Assembly: GCF_963678845.1 (NCBI RefSeq)
Contig: NZ_OY787466.1
Location: forward strand, 806,001-870,000
Source: an uncultured Bacteroides sp.
GTDB taxonomy: Bacteria > Bacteroidota > Bacteroidia > Bacteroidales > Bacteroidaceae
Direction: 5' to 3'
DNA length: 64,000 bases
Shown: piece after piece, positions 1 to 9,663 of the stretch
How positions within the stretch are numbered: the stretch's first letter is position 1
How the letters are laid out: the number at the start of each line of letters is the position of its first letter
Program-made: the position numbers and the translations under genes
Notes under the pieces: model-generated
Told to the model about the DNA's origin: nothing
What the model saw: only the letters and a program-made list of their open reading frames with translations
Databases searched by the model: none

Positions 1-1
1 A

Positions 2-37
2 TTTAATATGGCCATGACCTCAGGCACTAGACACTAA
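2..37 (+). CDS. possible C-terminal tail of an upstream gene (partial)
   Basis: An open frame enters from the left edge, reads eleven codons (FNMAMTSGTRH) and stops at TAA, 11 nt before the start of the DUF4270 gene. In related Bacteroides genomes a glycogen synthase usually precedes this gene, so this could be its last residues. The segment is too short to identify by itself and may be chance. Confidence 0.22.
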   Translation, partial: FNMAMTSGTRH

Positions 38-48
38 ATTATTGATGT

Positions 49-1494
49 ATGAAAGTTAAATATTTATGGGCATCTTTGCTTGCCTTTGTTCTTTTTTCCT
101 GTGATGATACCACCGGCACTTTGGGATTAGGCATGATGCCAAGCAGCGATAGCATAGCTTTAGGTGCACAAACTTTTGATGTAAGTACGGAGACTATGCT
201 TGCCGGACCTGTTTATGCTAAAACAAGTATGGGCTATTTGGGAAAGTATACAGATCCTGAATTCGGAAGTTTTGAAGCTGATTTTCTCACCCAGTTAACT
301 TGCACGGATCAGTTTGAGTTTCCGATTAATAGAATGGTGCCTGTCGATCCAACTGCATCTGTAAAGGAATATGAAGCGACTGCTGCAAGTGTAAATCTTT
401 ATTATACAAGCTATTTTGGCGATTCTCTAAATACTTGCCGATTAAGTGTCTATGAGTTAAATAAGGATTTAGTAAAGCAAGATCAAAGTAACTATTATAC
501 AAATATAGATCCAACTCAGTATTATGATAGTGCAAACGGGTTAATTGCTAAAAAGGCTTATTCAGCTGTTGATTTGTCTATAAGTGAAGCTACAAGAAAA
601 ACATCGACCTTTTATCCTAATGTAAGTGTAAACTACTCTTTAGATAAAGCAAATCAGTTTATAAAACTGTTTCAAACATCAAAAGCTGAAGGTAAAAACT
701 TTAAGGATGAATTTGCCAAGGCTTTTAAAGGCATTTATGTGAAATGTGATCATGGAGATGGTACTGTTCTTTATATTGATCAGGCACATTTGAATATTTC
801 ATTTAAAGTATATGCTGTAGATTCTTTAGGTCATTTCCCGATTAAGAGAAAACAAGCTGGATATACAACGATCGATTCTACTTATACTACCACAGCTACC
901 TTTGGTTCAACAAAAGAGGTAATTCAGGCAAATAGTTTTAAAAATGATCAAACACTGGAAGCTTTGGCTCAGGTGAAAGATTATACGTTAATTAAATCTC
1001 CTGCCGGATTGTTTACTAAAGTTTCATTGCCAGTAGGTGAAATGGCTGGTAAGTTGCAGAATGATACATTAAATTCAGTCAAACTAACTTTTAATGCATA
1101 TAACAAAACTGATGCAAATAAATTTGGAATGTCTGCACCTAGTTATCTATTGATGGTAAGAGCTAAAGATATGAATAAGTTTTTTGAAGATAATTCACTT
1201 ATAAATAATATAACTTCTTTTCTGGCTCCTTATTCAAAAACAAATAATCAGTATACGTTCTCAAATATAACTCGCCTGATTAGTACTAGTATTGCTGATA
1301 AAAAGAAAGCAACTGGCAGTGTTCCGTTGGACTTTAAAGAAGAAATGGTGCTTGTTCCGGTTTCTGTGGCTTATGATTCTAACAACAATTTGATTTCTAT
1401 TCGTCATGATTTGAGACCTGGATATATAAAGCTGAAGGGTGGAAAAGACAATAAACTGAAACTAGAGGTAATATATAGTAGACTGAAGAAGTAA
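49..1494 (+). CDS. DUF4270 family lipoprotein
   Basis: A 481-residue exported lipoprotein. Residues 1-18 form a signal peptide ending in the lipobox LFSC. The next residues, DD, are an acidic stretch typical of lipoproteins carried to the Bacteroides surface. The rest matches the DUF4270 pattern: an N-terminal 'GLGMMPSSDS' segment followed by a long beta-rich region without catalytic motifs I can name. In Bacteroides this gene commonly sits between glycogen synthase and the GH57/GT4/debranching cluster, as it does here, where it converges on that cluster. The function is unknown. A role in the glycogen or envelope context is inference from position only. Confidence 0.85.
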   Translation: MKVKYLWASLLAFVLFSCDDTTGTLGLGMMPSSDSIALGAQTFDVSTETMLAGPVYAKTSMGYLGKYTDPEFGSFEADFLTQLTCTDQFEFPINRMVPVDPTASVKEYEATAASVNLYYTSYFGDSLNTCRLSVYELNKDLVKQDQSNYYTNIDPTQYYDSANGLIAKKAYSAVDLSISEATRKTSTFYPNVSVNYSLDKANQFIKLFQTSKAEGKNFKDEFAKAFKGIYVKCDHGDGTVLYIDQAHLNISFKVYAVDSLGHFPIKRKQAGYTTIDSTYTTTATFGSTKEVIQANSFKNDQTLEALAQVKDYTLIKSPAGLFTKVSLPVGEMAGKLQNDTLNSVKLTFNAYNKTDANKFGMSAPSYLLMVRAKDMNKFFEDNSLINNITSFLAPYSKTNNQYTFSNITRLISTSIADKKKATGSVPLDFKEEMVLVPVSVAYDSNNNLISIRHDLRPGYIKLKGGKDNKLKLEVIYSRLKK

Positions 1495-1539
1495 TTTCGA
1501 TATAAATAATATTTTATCTATCTGTAATGGATAGGTGAT

Positions 1540-1589
1540 AGCATAAAAAATAAAAGCAGTTCAATCGAACTGCTTTTATTTTTTATGCT
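1540..1589. terminator. bidirectional terminator
   Basis: A perfect 23-bp stem (1540-1562 with 1567-1589) closed by the tetraloop AATC. Because the stem contains A-rich and T-rich arms, each strand ends in a T-run. It lies between the convergent DUF4270 and GH57 genes and can end transcription from both sides. Confidence 0.9.
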
Positions 1590-1601
1590 ATTTTGTTCAT
1601 C

Positions 1602-2957
1602 TTATACCTTAGTAACAGGTGTAATCTTTTTGGTTTTAGTTCCTTTTGTTTTAGGAGTTGTTGTTGCCGTTGTTTTCTTTACTTCAAGCTGACATATCTT
1701 ATTATGTAAAGCATCAATTTCTTCTCCTTGATTTTTTATGGTAGTAAGCAGAGAATTCAGCTCCTCATTCTCTATGCCTTCAGGATAAAGAGAATTTACC
1801 CTATTAATAAAGTCTCCCAAGACATTCATATAGTTAGTAAACGCATCATAAGGCGATTCGTATATATCTCTGTCAATGTTTATACCCGAATACTTTGTAG
1901 ACATGAATCGGAAGTTGTCACTGGTTTGTAAATAGTCCCAGTCTTGCTTTATCTTTTTGTCGCGACATAACCTTACTTTCTCTGAAAGGCTGTATAATTT
2001 ATTGAAAGCTTCTCTCTGAAGAATATTTCCTAGCCATGTACTGATATCTCTTTCCTCGTCAGCCCATGAAATAGGATATAATACATCAATAGGAGAAATG
2101 GACTTTAAGTTGGAAATAACTTCTGATGGAGTTGAGAAAGTAATACCTTTCTTTTCCGCACATGCTGGCATTGCTTTTAAAAATTCCAGGATGTTTGAAG
2201 AAAGAGGTTGGGCTATTCCCAGTGCTGAAAGGTCCATGAAAAGATTAATAACCTCTTCTTCTTTTGGCATAGAGTCGATCCAGTTAATATATTTATCTGC
2301 GAATAAAGGGAATTCGCACCAATTAGAATTGGAGAAGCGAAGACTCATGTCATCTGAAAGTTTGAAATCTCTTAGTAAGATTTTTAATTCCGGAGATTGA
2401 TTGCAATGATAAACGTAGTGAGGACTTTTCCATCCTAATATATGTTTGGCTCCCTCAGTTAGCATTCCCTTAAATCCCATTTTAGCTACCAAGCTTCCTA
2501 TTTCATCAGAATAAATAAGGTTTGTATTGCAAAAGACTTTCGGCGATTTACCAAATAGTTGTTTGGTCTTTTCACTTTGACGCTTCACTTCACTACGGAA
2601 ATATTTTTCATCAACTAATGAAGATAGGCTATGAGAATATGTTTCTCCAAGGAATTCACAGCATCCGGTATCTGCCAATTCATGTAACAGGTCTATAACA
2701 CAAGGAGCATGCATTTCTAATTGCTCCATTGCAACCCCCGATAGAGATAAAGCGACTTTAAATGCGCCGTTGGAACTCTTTACCATTTCAATCAATGTTT
2801 TGATAGCTGGTTTATAAGAGCGTTCAACCACGTCGCTTATTTTTGTTTCATTTGAATAATCATCATAATAATAGTGATCGGACCCTATGTCAAAGAAACG
2901 GTATCGCTTCAAATGAAACATTTGGTGTATTTCAAAGTAAAAGCAGATTGTTTTCAT
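1602..2957 (-). CDS. GH57 alpha-amylase-like protein, catalytic Glu missing
   Basis: A 451-residue cytoplasmic protein with no signal peptide. The N-terminus (ICFYFEIHQ, residues 4-12) is the first conserved region of GH57. In the third region the usual sequence is NTELIY, with Glu as nucleophile; here it reads NTNLIY, with Asn146 in that place. In the fourth region the Asp of FMD is kept (Asp242), but the YETFGEH stretch that normally follows has become LSALGIA. Incomplete catalytic sites are known in the Bacteroides 'alpha-amylase-like' GH57 group, so this may be a binding or regulatory protein. The C-terminus has a probable coiled coil (about 400-430) and a Lys/Thr-rich tail. It is last in a tight operon with the GT4 and the debranching enzyme (gaps of 14-17 bp), which points to glycogen metabolism. 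Confidence 0.88.
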   Translation of the reverse strand: MKTICFYFEIHQMFHLKRYRFFDIGSDHYYYDDYSNETKISDVVERSYKPAIKTLIEMVKSSNGAFKVALSLSGVAMEQLEMHAPCVIDLLHELADTGCCEFLGETYSHSLSSLVDEKYFRSEVKRQSEKTKQLFGKSPKVFCNTNLIYSDEIGSLVAKMGFKGMLTEGAKHILGWKSPHYVYHCNQSPELKILLRDFKLSDDMSLRFSNSNWCEFPLFADKYINWIDSMPKEEEVINLFMDLSALGIAQPLSSNILEFLKAMPACAEKKGITFSTPSEVISNLKSISPIDVLYPISWADEERDISTWLGNILQREAFNKLYSLSEKVRLCRDKKIKQDWDYLQTSDNFRFMSTKYSGINIDRDIYESPYDAFTNYMNVLGDFINRVNSLYPEGIENEELNSLLTTIKNQGEEIDALHNKICQLEVKKTTATTTPKTKGTKTKKITPVTKV

Positions 2958-2974
2958 ATCTGTAATTTTATTTG

Positions 2975-4243
2975 TTATCTATAATTTTGTAAAACTCTAT
3001 CATAAATAGACCGTACTAAATAGCCTACGTTCTCCCACTTAATATCATCTACTTCTTTTTTACCTTCTACCTTTAAGAACTCGTACAATGCCGGATTTGT
3101 GCAGATGGAATAAATAGCATCGGCCATGGCATGAATGTCCCAGTAATCAGTCTTGATACAATTATTGAGAATTTCGGCACAGCCGGATTGTTTAGAGATA
3201 ATTGTAGGAACGCTAACCTGCATTGCTTCAAGTGGTGAGATTCCAAATGGTTCAGAAACAGAAGGCATAATATAAACGTCGCTGGCTTTGAGAACCTCAT
3301 AAACCTGTTTGCCTTTCATAAATCCCGGAAAATGAAAACGGTCTGCAATTCCTCGTTCAGCTACTAGTCTGATCATCTGATTCATCATATCTCCGTTACC
3401 AGCCATCACAAAACGAATGTTTTTTGTTCTGTGAAGTACCATAGCTGCTGCTTCTACAAAATATTCGGGTCCTTTCTGCATGGTAATTCTTCCAAGGAAA
3501 GTGACAATCTTTTCTTTGGCACATTTTTTTGGCACTATATCCATAATGTCCTGTGATAATGGAGATACAGCATTATGAACGGTAGATACCTTTTTGGGAT
3601 CCTGATGATATTTATGAATAACCGTTTGACGGGTTAACTCACTTACGCACATAATATGATCAGCATGATCCATTCCGTTTTTCTCAATTGAGTAAACTGT
3701 GGGGTTTACATTTCCCCGGCTTCGGTCAAAATCTGTTGCATGCACATGAATGACTAAAGGCTTCCCTGATACTTGTTTGGCATGAATGCCGGCAGGATAA
3801 GTGAGCCAATCATGTGAGTGAATGATATCAAATTGTTGTTGACGTGCAACAACTCCGGCCACTATTGAATAGTTATTTATTTCCTCTTGTAAGTTATCAG
3901 GGTATTTGCCTGAAAACTCAATGCAACCCAGGTCGTTTGTGTGCAAGTAGTTGAAATCTGCATAAATATGGTCGCGTAAGTCATAATAATCCTGCGGATT
4001 CATATATCCGCCTACACGGCTATTTACATAATCCCAATTAACATCTTTCCACACAACCGGTGTGCTGTTCATTCCAATTATCTTCGAAAAGCTCTGATCT
4101 TCATCTCCCCAAGGTTTAGGAATGCAGAAAGTTATTTGCATATCTTCCTGCTTTGACATTCCTTTTGTCAATCCGTAACTAGCTGTTCCTAAACCACCTA
4201 ATATATGAGGGGGGAATTCCCATCCAAACATTAATACTTTCAT
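2975..4243 (-). CDS. GT4 glycosyltransferase, glycogen synthase-like
   Basis: A 422-residue glycosyltransferase of GT-B fold. The N-terminus, GWEFPPHILGGLGTASYGL, resembles the starch/glycogen synthase start that binds ADP-glucose. The C-terminal half has the GT4 motif SEPFGISPLEAM, an E-x7-E signature, at about residues 325-340. It probably adds glucose units to an alpha-glucan, but neither donor nor acceptor is shown by the sequence. It lies between the debranching enzyme (14 bp upstream) and the GH57-like gene (17 bp downstream), so the three are almost certainly co-transcribed. The start at 4243 is followed directly by MKVLMFGWEF, the normal family N-terminus. Confidence 0.88.
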   Translation of the reverse strand: MKVLMFGWEFPPHILGGLGTASYGLTKGMSKQEDMQITFCIPKPWGDEDQSFSKIIGMNSTPVVWKDVNWDYVNSRVGGYMNPQDYYDLRDHIYADFNYLHTNDLGCIEFSGKYPDNLQEEINNYSIVAGVVARQQQFDIIHSHDWLTYPAGIHAKQVSGKPLVIHVHATDFDRSRGNVNPTVYSIEKNGMDHADHIMCVSELTRQTVIHKYHQDPKKVSTVHNAVSPLSQDIMDIVPKKCAKEKIVTFLGRITMQKGPEYFVEAAAMVLHRTKNIRFVMAGNGDMMNQMIRLVAERGIADRFHFPGFMKGKQVYEVLKASDVYIMPSVSEPFGISPLEAMQVSVPTIISKQSGCAEILNNCIKTDYWDIHAMADAIYSICTNPALYEFLKVEGKKEVDDIKWENVGYLVRSIYDRVLQNYR

Positions 4244-4257
4244 AGTTATTCCTCCTC

Positions 4258-6204
4258 TTATAAATTATATTTAGAAAGCAGCTTCAAAATACGTAAAATC
4301 TCTGCTACATTCATTGCAAATGAAACAGCTCCCCGACCCTTGAATGGGGGGTTACCGTCATATAACTCTGATATTGAACTAATACAATGTTGGGTCATTT
4401 CTTCTTCAAACCCAACTAACTGACGCTCAACAAATGAAATTCCACTCATTTTATAAATCCGTAAATAAGCTTCCATATAAAATCCCATCAGCCATGGCCA
4501 TGCTGTTCCTTGATGGTATGCATAGTCACGTTGTATTTGTGGACCAACATAATTGGGATTATATCCAATGCTCTTGGGGCTTAGTGTGCGAAGTCCTTTT
4601 GGAGTGAGTAGTTCTCTTGTTACAATATCCAGTATTTGTTTTTTTTGTGCCCGGTCAAGTGGGGAGTAATCAAATGCAACGGTAAATATCATATTAGGGC
4701 GTACGCTCCAATCTGTATTCTGTCCATTTACATAATCCATGAGATAACCATGTTCGTTCCGGAAGGTCTCAATAAAAGATTGAGCTGTGGTTGCAGCCAA
4801 CTCGTCAAGAGAGTCAGCAAAGAATGAGTCGGCTTTATCGCCTTCTCGCAGTAAGTCGGCCACGTAACGAAGGGCATTGTACCATAATGAATTGATTTCA
4901 ATGATATATCCTGTTCGTGGAGTTACCGGACGTCCATTGACTGTTGAATTCATCCACGTAATAGCTTTGTCCGTTCCGTTTGCATATAATAATCCATTTT
5001 CATGTAAAAACAGATTTTCGTGCTTCCCTTTACGTATAAATTCAATGATTTCTTTCAGTAGTGCACCGTATTTCTCTTTGCATTGTTCCCTGGAAGTAGT
5101 CTTAGCATATTGTTGTAAAGCCCATACAGCCCATAATAAAACATCCGGATCGTCTATTTCATAAATTTTGCAATTTAGTGGGCGGTCGTTAATGTAGTTT
5201 AGTATAGCATCCTGAGCTGTTTCCATTACCGATTCAAATTCTGAAATTTCATCAACGGCAAGCGTAAGCCCTGGTAGGGATATAAACATGTCTCTGGCCC
5301 GGCATTTAAACCAAGGGTAGCCTGCTAAAATATAATGTTTATCTTCCTGTTTGTTGTGAAACTGGTGAGCGGAATTCTTTAGACAATTGTAAAAGCTGTC
5401 GCGAGGAACCCGATCGGCAGCTTCTTCATCAAATGTCTCAATCATATTGAGACTGGAAGCTTCAGATATACCTGCAGAGAAAACTATGCTTTCTCCTTTT
5501 TTAATGTTTATTTCAAAATATCCCGGAATATACAGGTCTTCATTAAAATCATATCCTCGTTCTTGCTCTTTAGTATATTCTATTCCTTTATACCAATAGG
5601 ATTCAAAATGAAATTCATTTTTTTTATTAAACTGCATGAATAATTCGGGGTATCCCTGATACATACAAGTTTTTATTCCATTTTTTACTTCCTGATATTC
5701 TTTGTTGGCATATTCGTTTTCGTGAGTATATTGTCGCACACTTCTAAAAGCCAGAAGCGGACGCAGGCGAAGAGTAGTTGCAGAGTGCGCATCTACTAAC
5801 GTATATTTTATCAATATTCTGTTCTCATGGTGAACAAATATTTTTTCTTTGGTGAGGACTACTCCACCAACTCGGTAAGTTGTAATAGGGACTTTTTCAC
5901 AATCGAATTCACGGATATATTTATGTCCATTAGGACTATAGTTGTTTCCTTGATATTTGTGCAAACCAAGGTTGAACTCTGCACCGTGCTGAATGACTGT
6001 TTCATCCAAAGACGATAGCAAAACATGATTCTCATCATCCAGTTCAGGGACAGGAATCACTAATAATCCATGATATTTCCTCGTGTTGCAATCTACTATC
6101 GTTGTACAATGATATGCTCCTGATTTATTTGTCCGAAGAATTTCTCTTGGTAAAGATTCTTCAAGATTAATCATGAGCGTTTTGTCAAATCGCAGATAAC
6201 TCAT
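4258..6204 (-). CDS. glycogen debranching enzyme (amylo-alpha-1,6-glucosidase), GH133-type
   Basis: A 648-residue enzyme expected to hydrolyse alpha-1,6 branch points of glycogen in the cytoplasm. Residues 1 to about 220 are the bacterial GDE N-terminal beta domain (NKSGAYHCTTIVDCNTRKYH is a strong local match). From about 270 onward lies the (alpha/alpha)6 catalytic domain, with WFKCRARDMFISLPGL and the late motif YHQGTAWPWLMGFY that lines the active site. There is no signal peptide. It is the first gene of the debranching-GT4-GH57 operon and is separated from marC by a terminator, so its promoter must lie within 6205-6364. Confidence 0.92.
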   Translation of the reverse strand: MSYLRFDKTLMINLEESLPREILRTNKSGAYHCTTIVDCNTRKYHGLLVIPVPELDDENHVLLSSLDETVIQHGAEFNLGLHKYQGNNYSPNGHKYIREFDCEKVPITTYRVGGVVLTKEKIFVHHENRILIKYTLVDAHSATTLRLRPLLAFRSVRQYTHENEYANKEYQEVKNGIKTCMYQGYPELFMQFNKKNEFHFESYWYKGIEYTKEQERGYDFNEDLYIPGYFEINIKKGESIVFSAGISEASSLNMIETFDEEAADRVPRDSFYNCLKNSAHQFHNKQEDKHYILAGYPWFKCRARDMFISLPGLTLAVDEISEFESVMETAQDAILNYINDRPLNCKIYEIDDPDVLLWAVWALQQYAKTTSREQCKEKYGALLKEIIEFIRKGKHENLFLHENGLLYANGTDKAITWMNSTVNGRPVTPRTGYIIEINSLWYNALRYVADLLREGDKADSFFADSLDELAATTAQSFIETFRNEHGYLMDYVNGQNTDWSVRPNMIFTVAFDYSPLDRAQKKQILDIVTRELLTPKGLRTLSPKSIGYNPNYVGPQIQRDYAYHQGTAWPWLMGFYMEAYLRIYKMSGISFVERQLVGFEEEMTQHCISSISELYDGNPPFKGRGAVSFAMNVAEILRILKLLSKYNL

Positions 6205-6364
6205 AGTTATATTGGCATTTATAAGGTTTAATATTTGTTTTTATGACAAAATGAATAATTGTCGTCCTCAAATATAGTAAATCTTGTATTAAGCGGGCAA
6301 ATAAAAGTTACTTTATTTTTCCTTTTTACCCTAAATATTTGCGATTATACTAGGGTGTAAAAGA

Positions 6365-6400
6365 AAAAGCGTTTTCAGTTATTAAACCGAAAACGCTTTT
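6365..6400 (-). terminator. terminator downstream of marC
   Basis: A perfect 12-bp stem (6365-6376 with 6389-6400) around a 12-nt loop. On the minus strand it is followed by a T-rich run, as expected for an intrinsic terminator of marC. Confidence 0.8.
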
Positions 6401-6437
6401 CAATATAGTACGATTTGAAAAATAAGTACTGTTCTTT

Positions 6438-7049
6438 TTATGCATTAGCTCTTTGAAGGAATGCTATTAAAGTGGTAATATTTGCTGTAAATAATTTAAC
6501 TGCTATAGCTAGTAAAATTATTCCAAAAAATTTCCGTATTACATAAATGCCCCCTTTTCCAAGCATTCTTTCTATTTTTTTAGTCAGCCTTAAAACAACA
6601 TAAACCCAAACCATGTTGAGTGCCAGTGCTATCATAATATTGATGCTGGCATATTCCGCCCGAAGAGATAATAAAGTAGTAAATGCTCCGGCTCCAGCTA
6701 ATAGTGGAAATACAAGAGGTACAAGTGTAGCTTCTTTAATAGGTCCGGTATTCTTAAATATTTCCACATCAAGAATCATTTCCAATGCCATAAGGAATAT
6801 AATAAGTGCACCGGCTATTGCAAATGATTCAATGTCAACACGGAAGAGACTTAATAAAAGATGTCCTGCATAAAAGAATCCCACTAAAAGTGCTCCTGAG
6901 TAAAGAGTTGCTTTTATTGCATTAACATCACGTCCTTTTTCTCTAAGGCTAATAATTATAGGAATAGACCCAATTATATCTATTACTGCAAATAGCACAA
7001 TAAATGCACTAACCATGTCCTGAAAGTTAAATCCTGATAACATAATCAT
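6438..7049 (-). CDS. MarC family integral membrane protein
   Basis: A 203-residue protein with about six hydrophobic segments, matching the MarC/UPF0056 family in length and pattern (VLFAVIDIIGSIPIIISL near the N-terminus and the central region PLVFPLLAGAGAFTTLLSL). The family sits in the inner membrane. An early link to multiple antibiotic resistance in E. coli was later withdrawn, and the substrate is not known. It is a single gene with its own terminator. A second Met at residue 3 is a possible alternative start. Confidence 0.9.
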   Translation of the reverse strand: MIMLSGFNFQDMVSAFIVLFAVIDIIGSIPIIISLREKGRDVNAIKATLYSGALLVGFFYAGHLLLSLFRVDIESFAIAGALIIFLMALEMILDVEIFKNTGPIKEATLVPLVFPLLAGAGAFTTLLSLRAEYASINIMIALALNMVWVYVVLRLTKKIERMLGKGGIYVIRKFFGIILLAIAVKLFTANITTLIAFLQRANA

Positions 7050-7247
7050 TCATTTTATTTTAAATGCAAAGATATTATATTTTTATGCATTCTGCAACTA
7101 TTAATGCAATAGAAAGTAATCATGTTTAAGAAACAATAAAAAACACAAAAAGTAATGCTGGTAAATGAATAAGGTCAATTATAAGTCTTATTTTTGTAAA
7201 CAACTTACTAAACAAGTTTGTTACTTTAGTATCTAAAAAAGGTTATT

Positions 7248-7967
7248 ATGGAAACTATGTATAAAACCTTACTACAAATGCCTCTTTTCCAAGGATTAGG
7301 TGAAGATGAAGTCACACGTATTATTGGTAAAGTAAAATTGCATTTTCAAAAATTTAAGGCTGGAAGTGTAGTTCGAATGAGAGGTTATTTCTGTAATGAT
7401 CTCACTTTTTTATTAAAAGGTGAATTGATGCTTGAATCTACGGATAAGAATAATAACTTTGTTATTAAGGAATTTCAAGAAGCTCCTAGTCTTGTTGAAT
7501 TCTATTCTATATTCGGACTCAATGCTAATTATTTTTCTACTTATACTGCAGAAACGGATGTTGATTTAGTGTCTATTGATAAATCTTATATTCTCACAGA
7601 ACTTGATAAATATGATATTTTCAGGCTAAACTTCCGGAATATTCTTTCTAATAGAGCACAGCAGCTTCATGACAGACTGTGGCAGATTAACTATTCGTGT
7701 TTGGAAACAAAAATGATTGATTTCTTATTGGCTCGTTGTGAAAGGCCTTTTGGTAAAAAGTTATTAAAAATAAAGATGGAGGATTTTGCTTTAATTATTG
7801 GTGAAACCCGATTGTCTGTTTCAAAGTACCTGAATAATCTGGAGAAAGAAGGGCTGATAATTCTAAGAAGGACAGAGGTTGAAATTCCTGATTTGTATTT
7901 ATTAAAATTGTGGAAAGAGAAGTACCTTGAATCTTTATCCATGCATGAAGATGTTTTGGATAAATAA
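7248..7967 (+). CDS. Crp/Fnr family transcriptional regulator
   Basis: A 239-residue regulator. Residues about 10-125 form a cyclic-nucleotide-binding-like beta-barrel. The C-terminal third holds a Crp-type winged helix (FALIIGETRLSVSKYLNNLE as the helix-turn-helix). The effector is not evident: the usual cAMP-contacting Arg/Ser pair is not clearly present, and there is no N-terminal Fe-S cysteine cluster as in Fnr. A -7-like box TATTTTTG at 7189-7196 lies about 50 bp before the start, but I see no good -33 partner. It is monocistronic and ends in a strong terminator. Confidence 0.88.
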   Translation: METMYKTLLQMPLFQGLGEDEVTRIIGKVKLHFQKFKAGSVVRMRGYFCNDLTFLLKGELMLESTDKNNNFVIKEFQEAPSLVEFYSIFGLNANYFSTYTAETDVDLVSIDKSYILTELDKYDIFRLNFRNILSNRAQQLHDRLWQINYSCLETKMIDFLLARCERPFGKKLLKIKMEDFALIIGETRLSVSKYLNNLEKEGLIILRRTEVEIPDLYLLKLWKEKYLESLSMHEDVLDK

Positions 7968-7980
7968 ACAAATAAACAGA

Positions 7981-8014
7981 ACGCCTCAAAATTCAATTGG
8001 AAATTTTGAGGCGT
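7981..8014. terminator. terminator between the Crp-type gene and eno
   Basis: A perfect 13-bp stem (7981-7993 with 8002-8014), an 8-nt loop and a T-run on the plus strand. It ends the regulator transcript. It also lies just past the end of the convergent eno gene, but the minus strand lacks a good T-tract. Confidence 0.85.
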
Positions 8015-8058
8015 TTTTATGTTCAGGAAAGTTTTTTATTCTCTATCCCTTAACTGTT

Positions 8059-9339
8059 TTATTTTACTCGTTTATATCCATAAACAGCTAAATCACCCAG
8101 TTCTTCTTCAATACGGAGCAGTTGATTATATTTAGCCATACGATCAGAACGGCTTAATGAACCTGTTTTTATTTGTCCTGAGTTTGTAGCTACAGCAATA
8201 TCTGCAATTGTAGAATCTTCAGTTTCACCGGAACGGTGTGAGGTTACTGATGTGTATCCATGACGATGAGCCATTTCTATTGCATCCAGCGTTTCTGTCA
8301 GCGTACCAATCTGATTTACCTTGATTAAGATGGAGTTTGCACAACCTTTCTCAATGCCTTTAGAAAGAAAATCTACATTTGTCACAAATAAATCGTCGCC
8401 TACAAGTTGGCATTTATCACCTATCTTATCAGTTAATAATTTCCATCCGTCCCAATCGTTTTCACTCATACCATCTTCAATTGAGTCAATTGGGAAAGCT
8501 TTTATTAGTTCTTCAAGGTATGCAGCCTGTTCTGCAGATGTTCTTTTCTTACCTTTTGCACCTTCAAACTTTGTATAATCGTATATGCCTTCATGATAAA
8601 ACTCAGAAGATGCGCAATCTAAACCTATATTGATATCTTTTCCGGGTAGGTATCCGGCTGCTTTAATTGCTGCAAGAATAGAATTCAATGCATCTTCGGT
8701 TCCTTCAAGCGTTGGAGCAAATCCACCTTCGTCGCCAACAGCTGTACTAAGTCCGCGATCTTTTAGAACTTTCTTTAGTGCATGGAACACTTCTGCGCCC
8801 ATTCTTAATGCTTCTTTAAAAGAAGGAGCTCCGATAGGACGAATCATAAATTCCTGAAAAGCAATAGGAGCATCGGAGTGCGAGCCACCATTTATAATAT
8901 TCATCATAGGAACCGGTAATACAAAAGTATTTACCCCACCTATATATCTATATAACGGAAGATCCAGATAAGCAGCCCCTGCTTTTGCTACGGCGAGAGA
9001 CACTCCCAGAATCGCATTTGCACCAAGTCTTGATTTTGTTTTGGTTTCATCTAGTTCAATCATTGACTTATCAATTCCTCTTTGATCGAGTACTGATCTT
9101 CCAATAAGATGGGGAGCTATTATTTTATTGATATTTTCAACAGCTTTGTGTACACCTTTACCTCCATAGCGTTTTTTATCGCCATCGCGTAATTCTATAG
9201 CTTCGTTTTCACCAGTTGATGCACCAGAAGGAACTGACGCTCTTCCTATAACACCGGATTCTAATATAACATCAACTTCAACAGTTGGATTACCTCTTGA
9301 ATCAAGGATCTCTCTTCCTACAATCTTTTCTATTCTCAT
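8059..9339 (-). CDS. eno: enolase
   Basis: A 426-residue phosphopyruvate hydratase that converts 2-phosphoglycerate to phosphoenolpyruvate in glycolysis. It shows the N-terminal signature REILDSRGNPTVEVDV, the substrate loop VPSGASTGENEA, metal ligands in GLDCASSEFY and the C-terminal signature ILIKVNQIGTLTETLDA with its catalytic Lys. Length is normal. It is a single gene. A -7-like box (TATATTTG on the minus strand, 9366-9373) lies just upstream of the start, without a clear -33 element. Confidence 0.98.
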   Translation of the reverse strand: MRIEKIVGREILDSRGNPTVEVDVILESGVIGRASVPSGASTGENEAIELRDGDKKRYGGKGVHKAVENINKIIAPHLIGRSVLDQRGIDKSMIELDETKTKSRLGANAILGVSLAVAKAGAAYLDLPLYRYIGGVNTFVLPVPMMNIINGGSHSDAPIAFQEFMIRPIGAPSFKEALRMGAEVFHALKKVLKDRGLSTAVGDEGGFAPTLEGTEDALNSILAAIKAAGYLPGKDINIGLDCASSEFYHEGIYDYTKFEGAKGKKRTSAEQAAYLEELIKAFPIDSIEDGMSENDWDGWKLLTDKIGDKCQLVGDDLFVTNVDFLSKGIEKGCANSILIKVNQIGTLTETLDAIEMAHRHGYTSVTSHRSGETEDSTIADIAVATNSGQIKTGSLSRSDRMAKYNQLLRIEEELGDLAVYGYKRVK

Positions 9340-9663
9340 TTTTATATAAATTTAAGTTACGAATGCAAATATAACAGATAAAATGACTTTTTATCATTGT
9401 TAATCAAAAAACACTGATAGAAAAAAAATGTTCTTATCCGAAGGCTCTTTCTTTCTTGTTTAATGAAATTTAGCACTCAATAGCTAATTTCTGAGAATCC
9501 CTCTCTAATAATGTATTTATTAAGGCAGCAAAATAATACTTTGCTGTTTGTTCTTTATCTCTTCTTCTTTATATATTATCTTTTTATAGAGCATATTTAC
9601 TTATTATTTGACCTCCAGATATTGTATTCTGGTTATATTTGCGGTAATTATTTATCTAGAATC

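Noticed and set aside
9511..9663. N-terminal extension of the HTCS gene
   Set aside because: The 51 extra residues place a hydrophobic stretch before the real signal peptide. A start at 9664 gives the normal family N-terminus.
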